A stretch of DNA of 64,000 nucleotides, from positions 4,216,001-4,280,000 of the forward strand of contig OX595987.1 in NCBI GenBank assembly GCA_951394045.1. Reading direction: 5' to 3'. The translations under genes were made by a program, and so were the position numbers. Below, one piece after another: positions 40,230-51,218 of the stretch. Position 1 is the first letter of the stretch; the number at the start of each line of letters is the position of its first letter. This DNA is from Nitzschia sp. DOCU1. Its lineage: Eukaryota > Bacillariophyta > Bacillariophyceae > Bacillariales > Bacillariaceae. A model generated the notes under the pieces. The model ran no database searches. It was not told where the DNA came from and worked only from the letters and a program-made list of their open reading frames with translations.

Positions 40230-43199
40230 CTATGATTTCGGCAGCAGCTGCTGCGCTTGTTCTTCTTCCTCCCCTACCGACCGTTCGCTGGTGGCATGGG
40301 ACAAAACGTCGTCATCCTCGTCGTCGTCATCATTGTGATCCATTAGGTCAGGCATGCTATCTTGTCGTTCCACTCGGATCGTCGTCGCATGAATGTGTTC
40401 CAATGCCTTCAAATAATCTGCCGTTTGATGGGCATGGCTACCAATTTCAATCAATGCCGGCATGTTCAGTTCTTCTTGCTCTTGTAGCCGACTCCTGGCC
40501 ACAAAGGTGGCTTCGGCCAATATCGCATGGCGTCGTTCATAGCGTCGACCCAAGGCCAATTCTCGACTATCCGTTCGAGTGGGGGGACGTCGAATGGGTG
40601 CTTCTGCCACTGCTTGCGCTTTTGTCTCGGGGGCGTTGCTGACAGTTTTCTGACCATAGATTCCATTCCATTTGGATTTTTGAAGCCCAGCCTTGCGCGG
40701 GCTTGAGTGCTGCTGCTCTTCATGTTGTCGTCGAGCTCTGGTCAACACCACACTTGATAACATGGCTTGAAAATGTGCTTTCTCGTCTGGTTGCTCTTCT
40801 TCGTCTTCGGCAGTACCATCGCTCCCACTGCTACTTAGATTCCTACTTAGATTCTTCGCAAAGACTCCACTCAAATGTAAACTGTTTTCCCCAGTCAGAG
40901 AACCTGCTCGTTGCACAGCTTCCAAGACCGTAATACTTTCTCTTTCTTGTTGTGAGGCTTCGGCAACAACGCTTCCTCGTCGTAGTGGGACTTTTATGGG
41001 CGAGTCGCCGGATGAAAAGGAAGAAGTTAGAACATCCTGCTGGCGGGCGGGTCGTCCTGGTGGGGACATTGGAGTCAACGTATTGGAAGGTTTCTCTCCA
41101 CAATCGTTGTCGTCTTCGTCGCAATCCGCAATGTCGTCCAAATTCAAACTGACGGATTCTTCGGTACTGTTGCGAGGCATCACTGACGACGCCCACGTAG
41201 CGCTGGATGGAGTTGACGAGTTGGAGCCCTTGGGAATGTCTGGGTGGTGCAAATATAGAGAGTTCATGTGGCGTTTCTTCAAGCTTGAATTCGAGTGCTT
41301 TGGCATATCCTCGTCGTCGTCGTCCTCATCCTCATCCTTGTAATCGATAATCCCAATTCCATCCGATGGTTGTAAAGCAGCAATTATCTTGAGATGATTT
41401 TGCAACGACGGTGGTACAATGATATCATCCACATCAGGACCTGGAGAGTGCGGCGGCCAATCTTCTGGAATACTCGCCATGCTCATGCTTCGTCGGCCCG
41501 AGCTTCTTGATGGCATGCCCGCCGAGGGTCGTCGCGAAACCATGCCTCCGCTACCACTACTATCCGACGAAGCGACTGAAGGATGGCGACGTTGCCGGAC
41601 ATTGTTTGGTAGACTAGGAGTGTCGTTGTCATCGTTTTCATCCATATCGTCGACTTGATGATCCGATAAAACTTGTTCCATTTCCGAGGATTCTCCTGGC
41701 ACTGACAATGAACTAATCCGACGAAATGGTCGAACTACAATCGTATCCGTCCCCAAGGGCGACAAGGGTGAAAAGTCTTGGTCCATTATTGACATGGAAT
41801 CTTCTGGTGGCATGATTTCTTCTTGGTCGTCTTGGATACTACTAGCATTGCTAGTTCGGCTAGTGCTGGCGACGGAAGAACTGGCATTACTCACTCGTCG
41901 CATGGGCATGTGAATACCCGTATCTTTACATTCTCGAGTGGCATTGTGGGGTGATAGGCTGGTACGATATTCCCGACGACTCCGAGGTCGTGGCGGTACA
42001 TCTTGTGGATCGCCGGCATCCTTTCCTCCCAGTGCTTGTTCTTCGTCGTCATTTTCTTCTTCTGGAATGGCACGAATACCAATGCCATCCGAGCTGCTGC
42101 TGCTAGCAATCGAACCCAGACTACTTCGTTGGGTTTGAGGACTCGACTGAATGCTAACAGTCGCCGAAGACGCATCGCTGATTTTTCGTTGGGGCATGTT
42201 CATCATCATCATGCCAGTGCTGCTGCTAGTAGCAATCGAACCCAGACTACTTCGTTGCGTCTGAGGACTTGACGGAATGCTAACAGTCGCCGAAGACGCA
42301 TCGCTGATTTTTCGTTGGGGCATGGTCATGCCTGCTGCTCCCGAAGACGACGTCGAAGAACCCAGACTACTTCGTTGTGTCTGGGGACTTGACTGAACGC
42401 TACTAGAAGTATCGCTGACTCGTCGTTGCGGCATGATGAGCGCGGCTTCCGATGCTGCTGCTGTGGCGGCTATCGAAGTAAAACTAGCGGCATCCACACT
42501 GTCTCGTCGAGCGGGTACATTCAAGGTCGAATCGGATTTATTCCATAGGGAAAGAGTGGATTGCGACGAGTCGTTGGTAAGGGGCAATTTGCTAGCCACA
42601 TTCAATAACGCACTAGCCATAGTGCTGGTGTGTGCTGCTGCAGCTGCGCTGGTTGCTCTTCCACCTCCCGATTCCTGGATCCCAGTACCAGCTGTTGTTG
42701 CTGGGGGCGGACTCTTACCATTTGGTGGGGGACTTAATTGCGAAGTCCCCCATCGATTGGTTTTGCTATTGACAAATCCCACCACCGAATGTTGATGTCG
42801 ATCCCACTGATCCGGTGTAAAAGGCGTTAATGGAGCTGTCGTGGCCGTCGTGTCGGAATCCGCCGTTTGTATCGAATCAAAGTGTTGTTCCAAGGACGAA
42901 AAGAGACATAAATTATGTGAACTATGCGACACCAGGCGCCGTGTCTCGTGACTCTTGGCATTATCGGCCACAATCCAAACATCATCGTCGTCATCTTCAT
43001 GGTTTGTATCATTTTCACTGGTAGAATGATCTTCTGCAGTAATGGCAGTACGAAGGGTTTTCCAGTACGACTCGGGATTGTTTGCCTGAGTCTGTCGGCT
43101 ATCTCGAATAGCTGGCTTGAGCACGGCAGGAACGCTAGGACTACCGGTGGGGTTGTTGCGTAAAGAAGAAGTAGCCGAAGGGGATGTCGTTACCGCCAT
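40230..43199 (-). CDS. Ser-rich protein with repeated R-R/K-x-S motifs
   Basis: Single exon, 989 residues, starting MAVTTSPSATSSL. Almost all of it is low complexity: Ser, Asp, Pro and Gln rich. At about residues 255-385 a unit of about 40 residues occurs three times, with MPQRRVSDTSSS or MPQRKISDASSA followed by SSPQTQRSSLGS. Further single copies read MPMRRVSNASSS, FRRISSLSVPG and LRRGSVV. These match the consensus of basophilic kinases such as PKA or CaMK (R-R-x-S). A helical stretch near the end (RYERRHAILAEATFVARSRLQEQEELNMP) may fold. The protein ends in an acidic region. No domain is recognised. It is plausibly a multi-site phosphorylation substrate or scaffold, as inference from motifs only. 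Confidence 0.78.
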   Translation of the reverse strand: MAVTTSPSATSSLRNNPTGSPSVPAVLKPAIRDSRQTQANNPESYWKTLRTAITAEDHSTSENDTNHEDDDDDVWIVADNAKSHETRRLVSHSSHNLCLFSSLEQHFDSIQTADSDTTATTAPLTPFTPDQWDRHQHSVVGFVNSKTNRWGTSQLSPPPNGKSPPPATTAGTGIQESGGGRATSAAAAAHTSTMASALLNVASKLPLTNDSSQSTLSLWNKSDSTLNVPARRDSVDAASFTSIAATAAASEAALIMPQRRVSDTSSSVQSSPQTQRSSLGSSTSSSGAAGMTMPQRKISDASSATVSIPSSPQTQRSSLGSIATSSSTGMMMMNMPQRKISDASSATVSIQSSPQTQRSSLGSIASSSSSDGIGIRAIPEEENDDEEQALGGKDAGDPQDVPPRPRSRREYRTSLSPHNATRECKDTGIHMPMRRVSNASSSVASTSRTSNASSIQDDQEEIMPPEDSMSIMDQDFSPLSPLGTDTIVVRPFRRISSLSVPGESSEMEQVLSDHQVDDMDENDDNDTPSLPNNVRQRRHPSVASSDSSGSGGMVSRRPSAGMPSRSSGRRSMSMASIPEDWPPHSPGPDVDDIIVPPSLQNHLKIIAALQPSDGIGIIDYKDEDEDDDDEDMPKHSNSSLKKRHMNSLYLHHPDIPKGSNSSTPSSATWASSVMPRNSTEESVSLNLDDIADCDEDDNDCGEKPSNTLTPMSPPGRPARQQDVLTSSFSSGDSPIKVPLRRGSVVAEASQQERESITVLEAVQRAGSLTGENSLHLSGVFAKNLSRNLSSSGSDGTAEDEEEQPDEKAHFQAMLSSVVLTRARRQHEEQQHSSPRKAGLQKSKWNGIYGQKTVSNAPETKAQAVAEAPIRRPPTRTDSRELALGRRYERRHAILAEATFVARSRLQEQEELNMPALIEIGSHAHQTADYLKALEHIHATTIRVERQDSMPDLMDHNDDDDEDDDVLSHATSERSVGEEEEQAQQLLPKS
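42060..42435 (-). repeat. Coding tandem repeat of ~121-124 bp
   Basis: Three copies inside the Ser-rich gene. The plus-strand word CCCAGACTACTTCGTTG occurs near 42115, 42240 and 42361. It encodes the repeated MPQR(R/K) and QTQRSSLGS segments. Confidence 0.85.
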
Positions 43200-43969
43200 G
43201 ATGAGAGCACAATCAACACTACTAGAAGTAACTCATCCCTGGCCTGGATAGCAGCAGCATCCAAAGGAATGACGGTCTTGCGGGATGCTTGTGTTCTCGA
43301 AATCTACTTGAGAGCATTGAGATAGCGGAGGTATTCCGCCAACTGACCGCGACGACGTTGTGTCTTGCTTTGAAGGGTAAAGGCCTTTCTTGTGCGCGGA
43401 AGATCCAACCTACCGGTAGCACAGACAGTACAGTGAAGCTAGGGGCAATAGTATTCGGTCGATCCTGGGTATTGGCGAACGCTAGAAATCGTGAACCTCA
43501 CTTATGTAATGTATGAAATTTTCTCTATGGCTTGGTGGCATGGGCAATATTGGGTCGCAAGAAAATGTAACTCGAGCTAGGATTTCTTTGTTCTCCGATT
43601 TCTGATTCAAAGCTATCCCTTAATCAAATTTAAGAATTATCGAACAGTGGGCAATAATGAGTTCTCTTAGAGGGGATAACGACGACTTTTGCCACGTACT
43701 GGTAGTAGGTCATTGATTACTTTGACGACTCCTCGGACCTAACCAATTCATTCCGTTCATGACGTACAGTACGATACACGCACGTTTCCCGCGCAATTTT
43801 TGGCGGGAAGGTCCGTGCCAACTCGCTTCTTTGGCAGCATGGGTCATCCTGCTCGCTAAAAATCAATAATTCCGAAACATCGATTGAGTTCTCATGACTT
43901 TTGGGAAGAAGGCACTCCGTTGAAACAGCACCTCCATTTGCACTTCTTTCTTTCAAAAGAACGTTCATC
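43200..43969. other. Divergent promoter region
   Basis: About 770 bp between divergent genes. It probably contains both promoters. No gene is supported. Confidence 0.45.
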
Positions 43970-45442
43970 ATGGGATTGCGAAAGAATCAAACGCCTCAGG
44001 AAAAGCTCCAACGCAAAATCCTCCCGATCAGATCATCCCGGCTTTCATCAGCGGCCAAGCGGGGTGGGGGCAAACAGGCAGGAGGGCGATGGTTGACATC
44101 TCCTAGTAGCAGCGTGAAACGCAATGTCAGGGGCGTCAACAACCCACAGACTAACAAAATCAATGCCAAGAAACGGGCACAACGACAACTTTTGTTGTGC
44201 CTAGTCGTCCTATTTCATTTTGTGGAAAAGCCGAATCTTTCACAATTGCACTGGCAGCAGCATTACTCGGTGGCAGAAATAGAAGCGATTCCTGCCTCGA
44301 TTTGGCAAAAGGCCACCAAAACGCTCGAGGCTGCCTGGAAACGAGAAACGATTGAGCATGATGTGGATGAGGATGCATCGTCGTTTGCAGAGTGGATCCA
44401 AACCTTGTACTCTCGATCGTTCTCTGCTGCTAGTACTGCGGGATCTGCTGGTAGCAGCAACGACACTGCCCCGGCTGCACTGATTCGAAAACATCTAGAA
44501 CAAATCCAAGGGGCTGCCCTACAGTGGGCGCTCCATGTCAAGGATGGCACGATTCGCGTGGGAAATTCTACCCTTCAGGCACTCCTCCACACCTCTCGAT
44601 TGGCAAAGTCGTCGTCGGTCAAGGTCCGACGCAATCTAGAGGCGACGCCAGCCATGGTGGCCAGCCGATCCAAACGTTTGGCGGCCCGTGTCGGACATGC
44701 TTCCAAGGCAGTCTTGTCTTTTCAACTTAATGCGATCGATTTGGCAGCGTCTCTGATTGTAACGAGCACTCAATCTTTTGTTAAAATGCTGCCATTGCAA
44801 AATAATACCACCATGTCGGGTTCGACGTTGATGACGGACATGCCGCATTCCCGTGATCAGCTCCAGCAATGGCCGGTTCCCAAGAATTTGCATTTGCCCA
44901 ACTTTACCAACTTTTTGGTTTTGGGCGGGCAACACAACGACGACAAAGAGTGTACGACGACGAACGGTCGATTCTTGGGTATCCTTCCCGCATCGACACC
45001 TTCCACGCCATTGGGTATGCCACACTTGGACCCACTGCCGTCATCGCCACAAAAGAAATTGCGAGTTCCAGCTGCTCCACACGAAGATGGGAAAATTAAT
45101 AATCTTAGCCAATCCAAGAGTGTGGCCTGGAAGGCGGCTACCGATCATTCCTCTCAAAAGGTGGCAAGTACGAGGAAGTCTACCGTGCAATTGTTGTTTG
45201 CGCCGCGACCGCCGCCTGATTTGCGCTTGTCGGCCGAAAAGAAGAATCAAAAGCAACAACAACAACAACAGCCGAGTATTCCTGCGCCCAAGACGGCCCC
45301 GGCCTCTCCCATTGTACAGGCTCTGCAACAAGTCACTCAACCACGGTCGGCAGAAACTGTCTTTTCCAGTTGGGTTCAACGAATTCGAGGGGGAACACTC
45401 ACGACACATTATGGTGGAAGTACTAACAAAGGGGGAAAGTAG
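43970..45442 (+). CDS. Unknown single-span membrane protein
   Basis: Single exon, 490 residues from the ATG at 43970 (MGLRKNQTPQEK). An in-frame ATG at 43901 would add 23 residues. The first 72 residues are very basic. One hydrophobic segment follows at about 73-86 (QLLLCLVVLFHFVE), suggesting a signal anchor with the long C-terminal part across the membrane. The rest contains helical Ala/Ser-rich stretches (LAKSSSVKVRRNLEATPAM, LNAIDLAASLIVTS) and ends in poly-Gln and Pro-rich low complexity, with a final block SSWVQRIRGGT. No domain is recognised. A basic N-terminus with a short hydrophobic run could also be an organelle-targeting sequence. Confidence 0.65.
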   Translation: MGLRKNQTPQEKLQRKILPIRSSRLSSAAKRGGGKQAGGRWLTSPSSSVKRNVRGVNNPQTNKINAKKRAQRQLLLCLVVLFHFVEKPNLSQLHWQQHYSVAEIEAIPASIWQKATKTLEAAWKRETIEHDVDEDASSFAEWIQTLYSRSFSAASTAGSAGSSNDTAPAALIRKHLEQIQGAALQWALHVKDGTIRVGNSTLQALLHTSRLAKSSSVKVRRNLEATPAMVASRSKRLAARVGHASKAVLSFQLNAIDLAASLIVTSTQSFVKMLPLQNNTTMSGSTLMTDMPHSRDQLQQWPVPKNLHLPNFTNFLVLGGQHNDDKECTTTNGRFLGILPASTPSTPLGMPHLDPLPSSPQKKLRVPAAPHEDGKINNLSQSKSVAWKAATDHSSQKVASTRKSTVQLLFAPRPPPDLRLSAEKKNQKQQQQQQPSIPAPKTAPASPIVQALQQVTQPRSAETVFSSWVQRIRGGTLTTHYGGSTNKGGK

Positions 45443-45772
45443 TAAGTAATAACTAGAATATTAATGATTGGCAAGAGACAACACCTATGACACGATCGCA
45501 GCGTAATGTTAGGCAGCAACGACTACGAATACCCTCTCACATTTTGGTCGGTATCTTGCTGATGGTAGAGCCTCCTATCGATTGGAGGAAACACAAACTT
45601 CGCCGCGACATCCTGAGACAAATCCAGCTGTTTGGTGATTGCTTGTGTTACTTCCTTTGGAACGAACGCGGAACGTTATCCGGTGGTCTCGTCGTCGATG
45701 AACATAAACTATTACATCTTCAAAGCTCCTCACGGCCAATAAGAAATAGTTGAAATCGGCGCTCTCGTTTAC
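45443..45772. other. Short intergenic region
   Basis: About 330 bp, with nothing recognised beyond flanking-gene ends. Confidence 0.35.
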
Positions 45773-46087
45773 ATGCAAGCAGAATCCCTACGACAAGAGC
45801 ATCTCTCCACCGCTAGTGGCGAAACCGGCGCCACATTGCAGTGTGTACCGCCGCTGTCCCCCCACCGCCATTCGCAAACTACGCCCTTTGCATCTCCCTT
45901 CTTGCCCCGTGGTGGTGATGATAATAAAAAGTCGCTATTCAAACTTTTGGAAGAAAGGGAAGATGAATTGATCAAGTTGCAAAGCAAGCTTCAAGCGGTT
46001 CGATTGTTGGCAGAATCCCAAGCCGAAAAGTTGGAAAAGACCAAGCTACAATTATCCAGCTCGGACCTTTCCCATTGGGATTTGTAA
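45773..46087 (+). CDS. Small coiled-coil protein or gene fragment
   Basis: Open frame of 104 residues, starting MQAESLRQEHLS. After a Pro-rich part (PPLSPHRHSQTTPFASP) it has a heptad-like helix KSLFKLLEEREDELIKLQSK that resembles the start of the coiled coil in the two coiled-coil/MORN genes (SYLVTLLQQREQELEKLRDK and SAFLVSLLRQREEELSQLR). It lacks MORN repeats and ends soon after the helix. It could be a small regulator of the MORN proteins or a stranded fragment of such a gene. I see no splice site that would clearly extend it. Confidence 0.4.
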   Translation: MQAESLRQEHLSTASGETGATLQCVPPLSPHRHSQTTPFASPFLPRGGDDNKKSLFKLLEEREDELIKLQSKLQAVRLLAESQAEKLEKTKLQLSSSDLSHWDL

Positions 46088-47760
46088 CATTAATGATGAA
46101 GGTAGGCCAGCAGCAGCCGTGTATGAATATCAGACGACAGCAGCCGTGTATGAACCCATCAACAAAAGAACACGCAACAACAAGAAGACGATGGATGGTG
46201 CTATTGGTAGAAATTGCTTTTGTCGTAAAAGTCACAACACGATTTCGCAACAAGCTGGTAGAGCTACCTACAATAGGATTTCTATTAGAGCAACGAAGAG
46301 TGCGCGTTATCAAGTAAGACGCTACTATTCTGGTGTGCATGCCGACTGGTCTTGTTCGTGGTGCGACATGATTTCGATACCACAATTCTTGAACTACACT
46401 ATGCATCTCCTTTTTTGGACTCTTCGTTGTTGTTGAGGCGGCGGTTCATGACTATTGCTGGCTACCGGTAGTATAGGTCTGTTGTTGCTGGTGGTTTAGC
46501 CTGAGCGAAGAAGAAGATGGTGCCGGCGACTAATTGTAAGAAATCACTCTAGTAGACTTTCAGTAAAACCTCCGTCTCCACCTGGCTCTCATGCTTACTC
46601 GAAGGTTGGAACCGTTGTGGTATTCTTGGCCTGTAGTGCTATTCAAATCCTTCTCAAAGCCACAACTATTTCGGGTTCTTCATCGAACCGTCTTCCTCGC
46701 TTTGCCAGAAAGCTTCTTAGAGCGAGGGGGAGAGCAGAGATGAGTAGATTAAAGATAGCGTGATCAACAATAGGATTGCTAGTGTCATCATTGCTATGGG
46801 AGGGAGGAAGGGGCTGTAAGTCTATCTACATTAGCAACAGAATCCGTTTAGTCGGGTTTATCCGACTTGGTGGTAATCTTCTGTTGGTGCCTGCAAATGC
46901 AATTGATTGAGGCGCTGTTACTACGAAGATTTTTCCCTACAAGCTCCAAGAGGACTTAAATGTAGCGGCAATAATATTGATTGTAAAAGTCTCCATTCCG
47001 AAGAGTTCTGACAATTCGCCAAATGCATTCCAAGATTCCCTACGTACTTGTAGGGATAAAGAATTATTTTTTCTCTACGCATACCTGTAGCACCTTTTGG
47101 CGGCCGGAGTTGGCATGCCGGATCCTCGGGCAGTGTCGAACTACGTAGGTAGCTCTTTGATAGCGTATGACAGAAATGCCCCATTTTCGTCCAAAATCGG
47201 TGCTTTTCGATTGAATTCGCGTCCTCAACGTGTCCTACTTTGATAGCGTATTTATGGACGTTTTGATAGCGTATTTAACACTACGACACCAAAGATTAAA
47301 ATTCGACATTCGATTTACCAATTTGAAGCTTCTTTTTGTGTATACTTGATATCTTGGGAGCGCGCCTGCTCCCTCCCATGCCAGAAGCAGCTTGCGATAA
47401 CAACTAAAGCTCACAATAGTAGCACCAATAGTAGTTCCTTCTCGGTTCTCGGTTAACCAGCCTCGTTGCTCGATAGCTCTCAATCATGATAGCAAGGAAG
47501 AACGACGACGATTGACGACAAGCGACACCAAAAAAGTGACAAGTCGCATGACCAGACTTTCTAGTTCAAGTACACTAGCAACGTCTACTATAGTGCGATC
47601 CCTATTTCAAATCAGCAGAATCATCCTTCTATCATTCCCATGAATCATGATTCGAAGTTGATTGTTGCATTCCTTGTACGATTCGTTGATTGTTGCATTC
47701 GTTGTATCGTGTCAAAAGAACAAAACTAGGAGTTCAACGAAAGAGTGGCGGGGGGGGCAG

Positions 47761-48090
47761 CGACTGCGTAGAGGTAGCAGCAAATAATGAAATGTATTGT
47801 AGTGTAGTAGTTGTAGTGGCCATGGCAGCTTGTAGACGAATTCACAGCCATTCAAAGTTGATTGTAGCTTTCGACCCACGAACAAAATGATCGATGAGAT
47901 GAAGAAAACAATAGCGGCGCAGCGATAGCTTCGTAGAGGTAGCCATGAATAATAAAGTGTATTGTAGTGTAGTAGTGGCGTTGGCAGCTTGTAGATGAAT
48001 CCACAGCAATCCAAAGTTGATTGTGGCGTTCATTGGCAGGGAAACAAAACGATGACTGACGAGTTGAAAGTGGCGGCGGCGACGGCAGCT
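47761..48090 (+). repeat. ~165-bp imperfect tandem duplication
   Basis: Two copies share GTAGAGGTAGC, TGTATTGTAGTGTAGTAG, GGCAGCTTGTAGA and CAAAGTTGATTGT in the same order. A partial third copy precedes them from about 47650. Confidence 0.75.
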
Positions 48091-48650
48091 TCGTTTTGAG
48101 AGTAGCTTGGCAGCAAAGGCCACAACAGGCGAGTTGTAGAGATGCTGGGTGGTGAGCAGGTTGTCAGGTTTACATGACAATGTTAGTGAAATGCATGAAT
48201 CAAAATACTTTGGTCCGCCATAGAATGCACATACCTTGGTAATATTGAAGTAGTAATTGAATAATAACTAGCAATCAAATAATACTGCTGTTGGAACGGC
48301 TGTATAGCGCCAATCAAGGAGTTTATACACATGCGGTGGTAAGAATACAGCTGCAGTACTTGAGAATTGCTCGCAAATAAAAGTTTGACAGTGAATGAAA
48401 GAATGGATTTTTGTGTTGCGCCATTGTCGCCGCCCGTCCGATTCAACGACAAATTTGGACCAATTCGACTTAACGGTGAGCGGCTTGCGCGCCGCGCAAG
48501 CCGGCAAGAGACTGTTCCCAGCGGTAAATATCATTCCTTGCTACGACAGAAACAGCGATTATTGCTTTCAAAATGTTCTTCGAACTTTTTCTCTTCTTTT
48601 TCCTTTCTTTCCCTTTATAAAAATTTCGCTACCTACGTAGCTGGACATAG

Positions 48651-49100
48651 GCCGGATCCTCACTCCTTCTCTGCGTGATGTCCACGACATCATCGTTCAA
48701 AAGCCCTTTTGAACAACGTCGTCCAATACCATGTCTTGGAAACATTCAAGATTCAATTGGTATTGCCCATAGCCCTTCTAACAATATCTTTAGTAGTCAA
48801 ACTGCCGGATTCTCCTTCTCTGCGTGATGAGCCCAAAGTCACAAAAATATTGATGTAATTAATTAATCCCGATTCGACACGAGTTTTGGAATGGCGGTCT
48901 CGAACGATCCTTCTGTACCTTTGCACCATTCCAAGATTCTACTTGAGGGCGTTATCATCAAATTTCTACCCATGGTTGTCAAAATTCCCATGCCGGAGTC
49001 ACTCCTTCTCTGCGTGATGTCCATAACATCATCGTGCAAAAGCCCTTCTTATACCATATCTTGGAAACATTCAAGGTTCAATTGTTATTGCCCATTGCCC
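48651..49100 (+). repeat. Dispersed direct repeat upstream of the lectin-like gene
   Basis: Copies at 48651-48777 and 48991-49100 share CACTCCTTCTCTGCGTGATG, CATCATCG, AAAAGCCCTT, CTTGGAAACATTCAAG and ATTGCCCAT. A minimal third copy (CTCCTTCTCTGCGTGATG) lies at about 48810-48830. Confidence 0.85.
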
Positions 49101-49330
49101 TGCAAATACGACCCCGCCAGAGGTTTGGCATTTCTATGCATATGAATCTCTGTGTGCAGTCGGGGGCAGAAAGATCTTCTTTAGGATCCTCGCATGGCGG
49201 GTTCACTGCTGCTATTCGAGTGATGATCTTCGTAATCCTGCTGACGCTGCCGACGCCTTCTTCGGTTGCCAAAAGCTCCTATTTCCATTTTCTTCCTTTT
49301 CGCCACCTCGTCCGTTTCCCACAATTAACA

Positions 49331-50685
49331 ATGAAGATATTCTTTTCAATTGTCATACTCGCCGCTGGGGGCGGACGTAGTGGTACTGTCTTTGCCGATT
49401 ACGACGAGGTAAGAGTCGATAGTTGGTGGCAGGGCCAGGGCCGTTCCGTCGTTTCTTGCCCGATGCATCATCATCATCATAACGCCCCCTGGGGCCTGTC
49501 CTTTCGACGTGGTTCATGATAACGCACCCTCTCATCATCTGTTACTTCTATTACTTCTCTATGAAATCATCTTCCACCTCTATGGCCGGATTACACTAGA
49601 CCAACGCCGAGGCATCCCATTCTACTACTTATTCACAACGCCGGAATGTTCTCATCCGTGGAGCTGACGGTCAAGGAGGAGGCGATGCAGCGGTATTTGG
49701 CAGCAGCAAGACCACTGCTAGTAGGAAGATGCTGGACGATCTGCCAGACGAAGACTCATTTGATCTTCGCCGCCAATTGACACCGACCTTCAAGACAGTT
49801 GGAACGGGAAGTTGCGTGCGTACTTCACCCGATCCATATGGATGTGATATCCCTAAAAATGCAATTTGCTACTTCCATGATGAGACGGACCCTTCCAAGC
49901 TGGATGACTATCACACCAAATGTTGGGACTTCAACAAAGACGGCACCCCTGTAATTGGCAGTAACTTGCCGGGGTACTCCAACAAGTTCTTCGCGGCCTG
50001 TGGTCCTTGCGATTGCTTTCCCGAGTTGGTAGGCACAGGCTTGGAACTGAAACGAAGCAAAGGAACGTCAGACTTGCAATGCCCTCTCGGTGGGCCAAGC
50101 TCCATGCCAAGTCGAGAGCCTAGTCAAGAGCCCAGCACGACGCCTACCGACACCTGTATCGCATGCGACGGCGAGCCTACCTTTCTTTATAATGGCGCCC
50201 TCATGCCGTTTGACTCACACAATGCCTTTGCTCAGGCCATGGGATGCCAATTGGCTTCGATCAATAGCTACAATGAGCAAGCCGCAGCCGAGGCGGTCTT
50301 GGCAACGGTCCCAAATATTTTGGTACCCCCGTATGCGGGGGTTTTCATCGGGCTAAAGGTGAACTCTTTTGACGCCGGCACCCAGAGATTTGAACTCGAA
50401 TGGACTGACGGCTCAGGCACCTTCTCCTCAAACAGATCCCCAAACGACAATATTGCAGCACAAAACTTCAATTCTCTCGGCGGTGTCTACACCAAATGGG
50501 ATCAGTATGATCCAAATGGTAACAGCCAACCTATATCTGAACCGTTCGTGTCTTTGAAACTGGACAGCGATGTAAGTCGATACAAATGGCAAGACACCGC
50601 CGATGGAAACTATCCCGCACTCTACAAATGTTGCAAGAAACCCGCCGTCGGATTCGACGGATGTGCCGTTCGTGCTCCTGCCTGA
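49331..50685 (+). CDS. Secreted C-type-lectin-like protein (two exons)
   Basis: Exons are 49331..49408 and 49600..50685 (GT-AG, phase 0), giving 387 residues. Exon 1 encodes a signal peptide (MKIFFSIVILAAGGG...TVFA, cleavage likely before DYDE). A propeptide-like stretch rich in charged residues follows, then a Cys-rich region at about 90-190 (CVRTSPDPYGC, CYFHDE, CGPCDCFP). A linker PSSMPSREPSQEPS at about 193-206 is of the PSxEPS type common in secreted diatom proteins. From about 208 a C-type-lectin-like fold is suggested by YNGALMPFDSHNAFAQAMG, GVFIGLKV, FELEWTDGSG, SEPFVSL and YKWQDTADGNYPALYKCC. The usual Ca-binding EPN or QPD motif is not obvious, so sugar binding is uncertain. It is expected at the cell wall or outside the cell. 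Confidence 0.83.
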
Positions 50686-51218
50686 AGTGGTTGCTGCAGC
50701 CAAGATGTAGAAAAAATGTTACATGATGTATAGACAGAAACAACAAGAGGCCTACTACTTCTAGGAAAGTTATAATTGGCGCCTTGCGTTAGGAATAGCA
50801 TCCTAAATTTGAGACGCTACTACTCTACAGTAAAGCCATTGCTTTCAGCAGGTTCCAAATGAGTCTGTCCATTGTTCCGAATATGGCCAATTTCTCCGAC
50901 GCACGCGAAAGCACCACCGACTCATTGGAACAAATCCTGGTACGGGTTCCGCATATCATAGGTTCCAATGAGTCGTCAGTCAACTACAACATCCACCACC
51001 CCTCCACGCGCATCCCCGCGCACAAACCACAACGTCGTCGCGACGATGACGAGCGATGTGGATCTGTTACCCCTAATCAGAAGAATCTGAATGATCACAA
51101 GATGTTGAACATTAGCTTACCTTTACGGGACACAATGCGTGACCCACATGAGAAATGCGGGACAAAACGTCCCGCAAAAGTTCTCCTGATCAAAATTTTC
51201 CCCTATGTAAAATAGCGC
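50686..51218. other. Intergenic region with a GCGGGAC hairpin
   Basis: No gene. A hairpin with arms GCGGGAC and GTCCCGC lies near 51157-51175, close to the left side of the recombinase element. It may belong to the element. Confidence 0.45.

Larger units (their letters stand above)
46088..49330. other. Gene-free region with duplicated blocks
   Basis: More than 3 kb without a supported gene. The word TTTGATAGCGTAT occurs three times (near 47155, 47240 and 47262). A ~165-bp tandem duplication lies at 47761-48090 and a dispersed ~115-bp duplication at 48651-48777 and 48991-49100. The remainder has short frames only. Confidence 0.5.

Noticed and set aside
49034..49330. Upstream in-frame extension of the lectin-like gene
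   Set aside because: It covers part of the duplicated block, and the ATG at 49331 already gives a good signal peptide.
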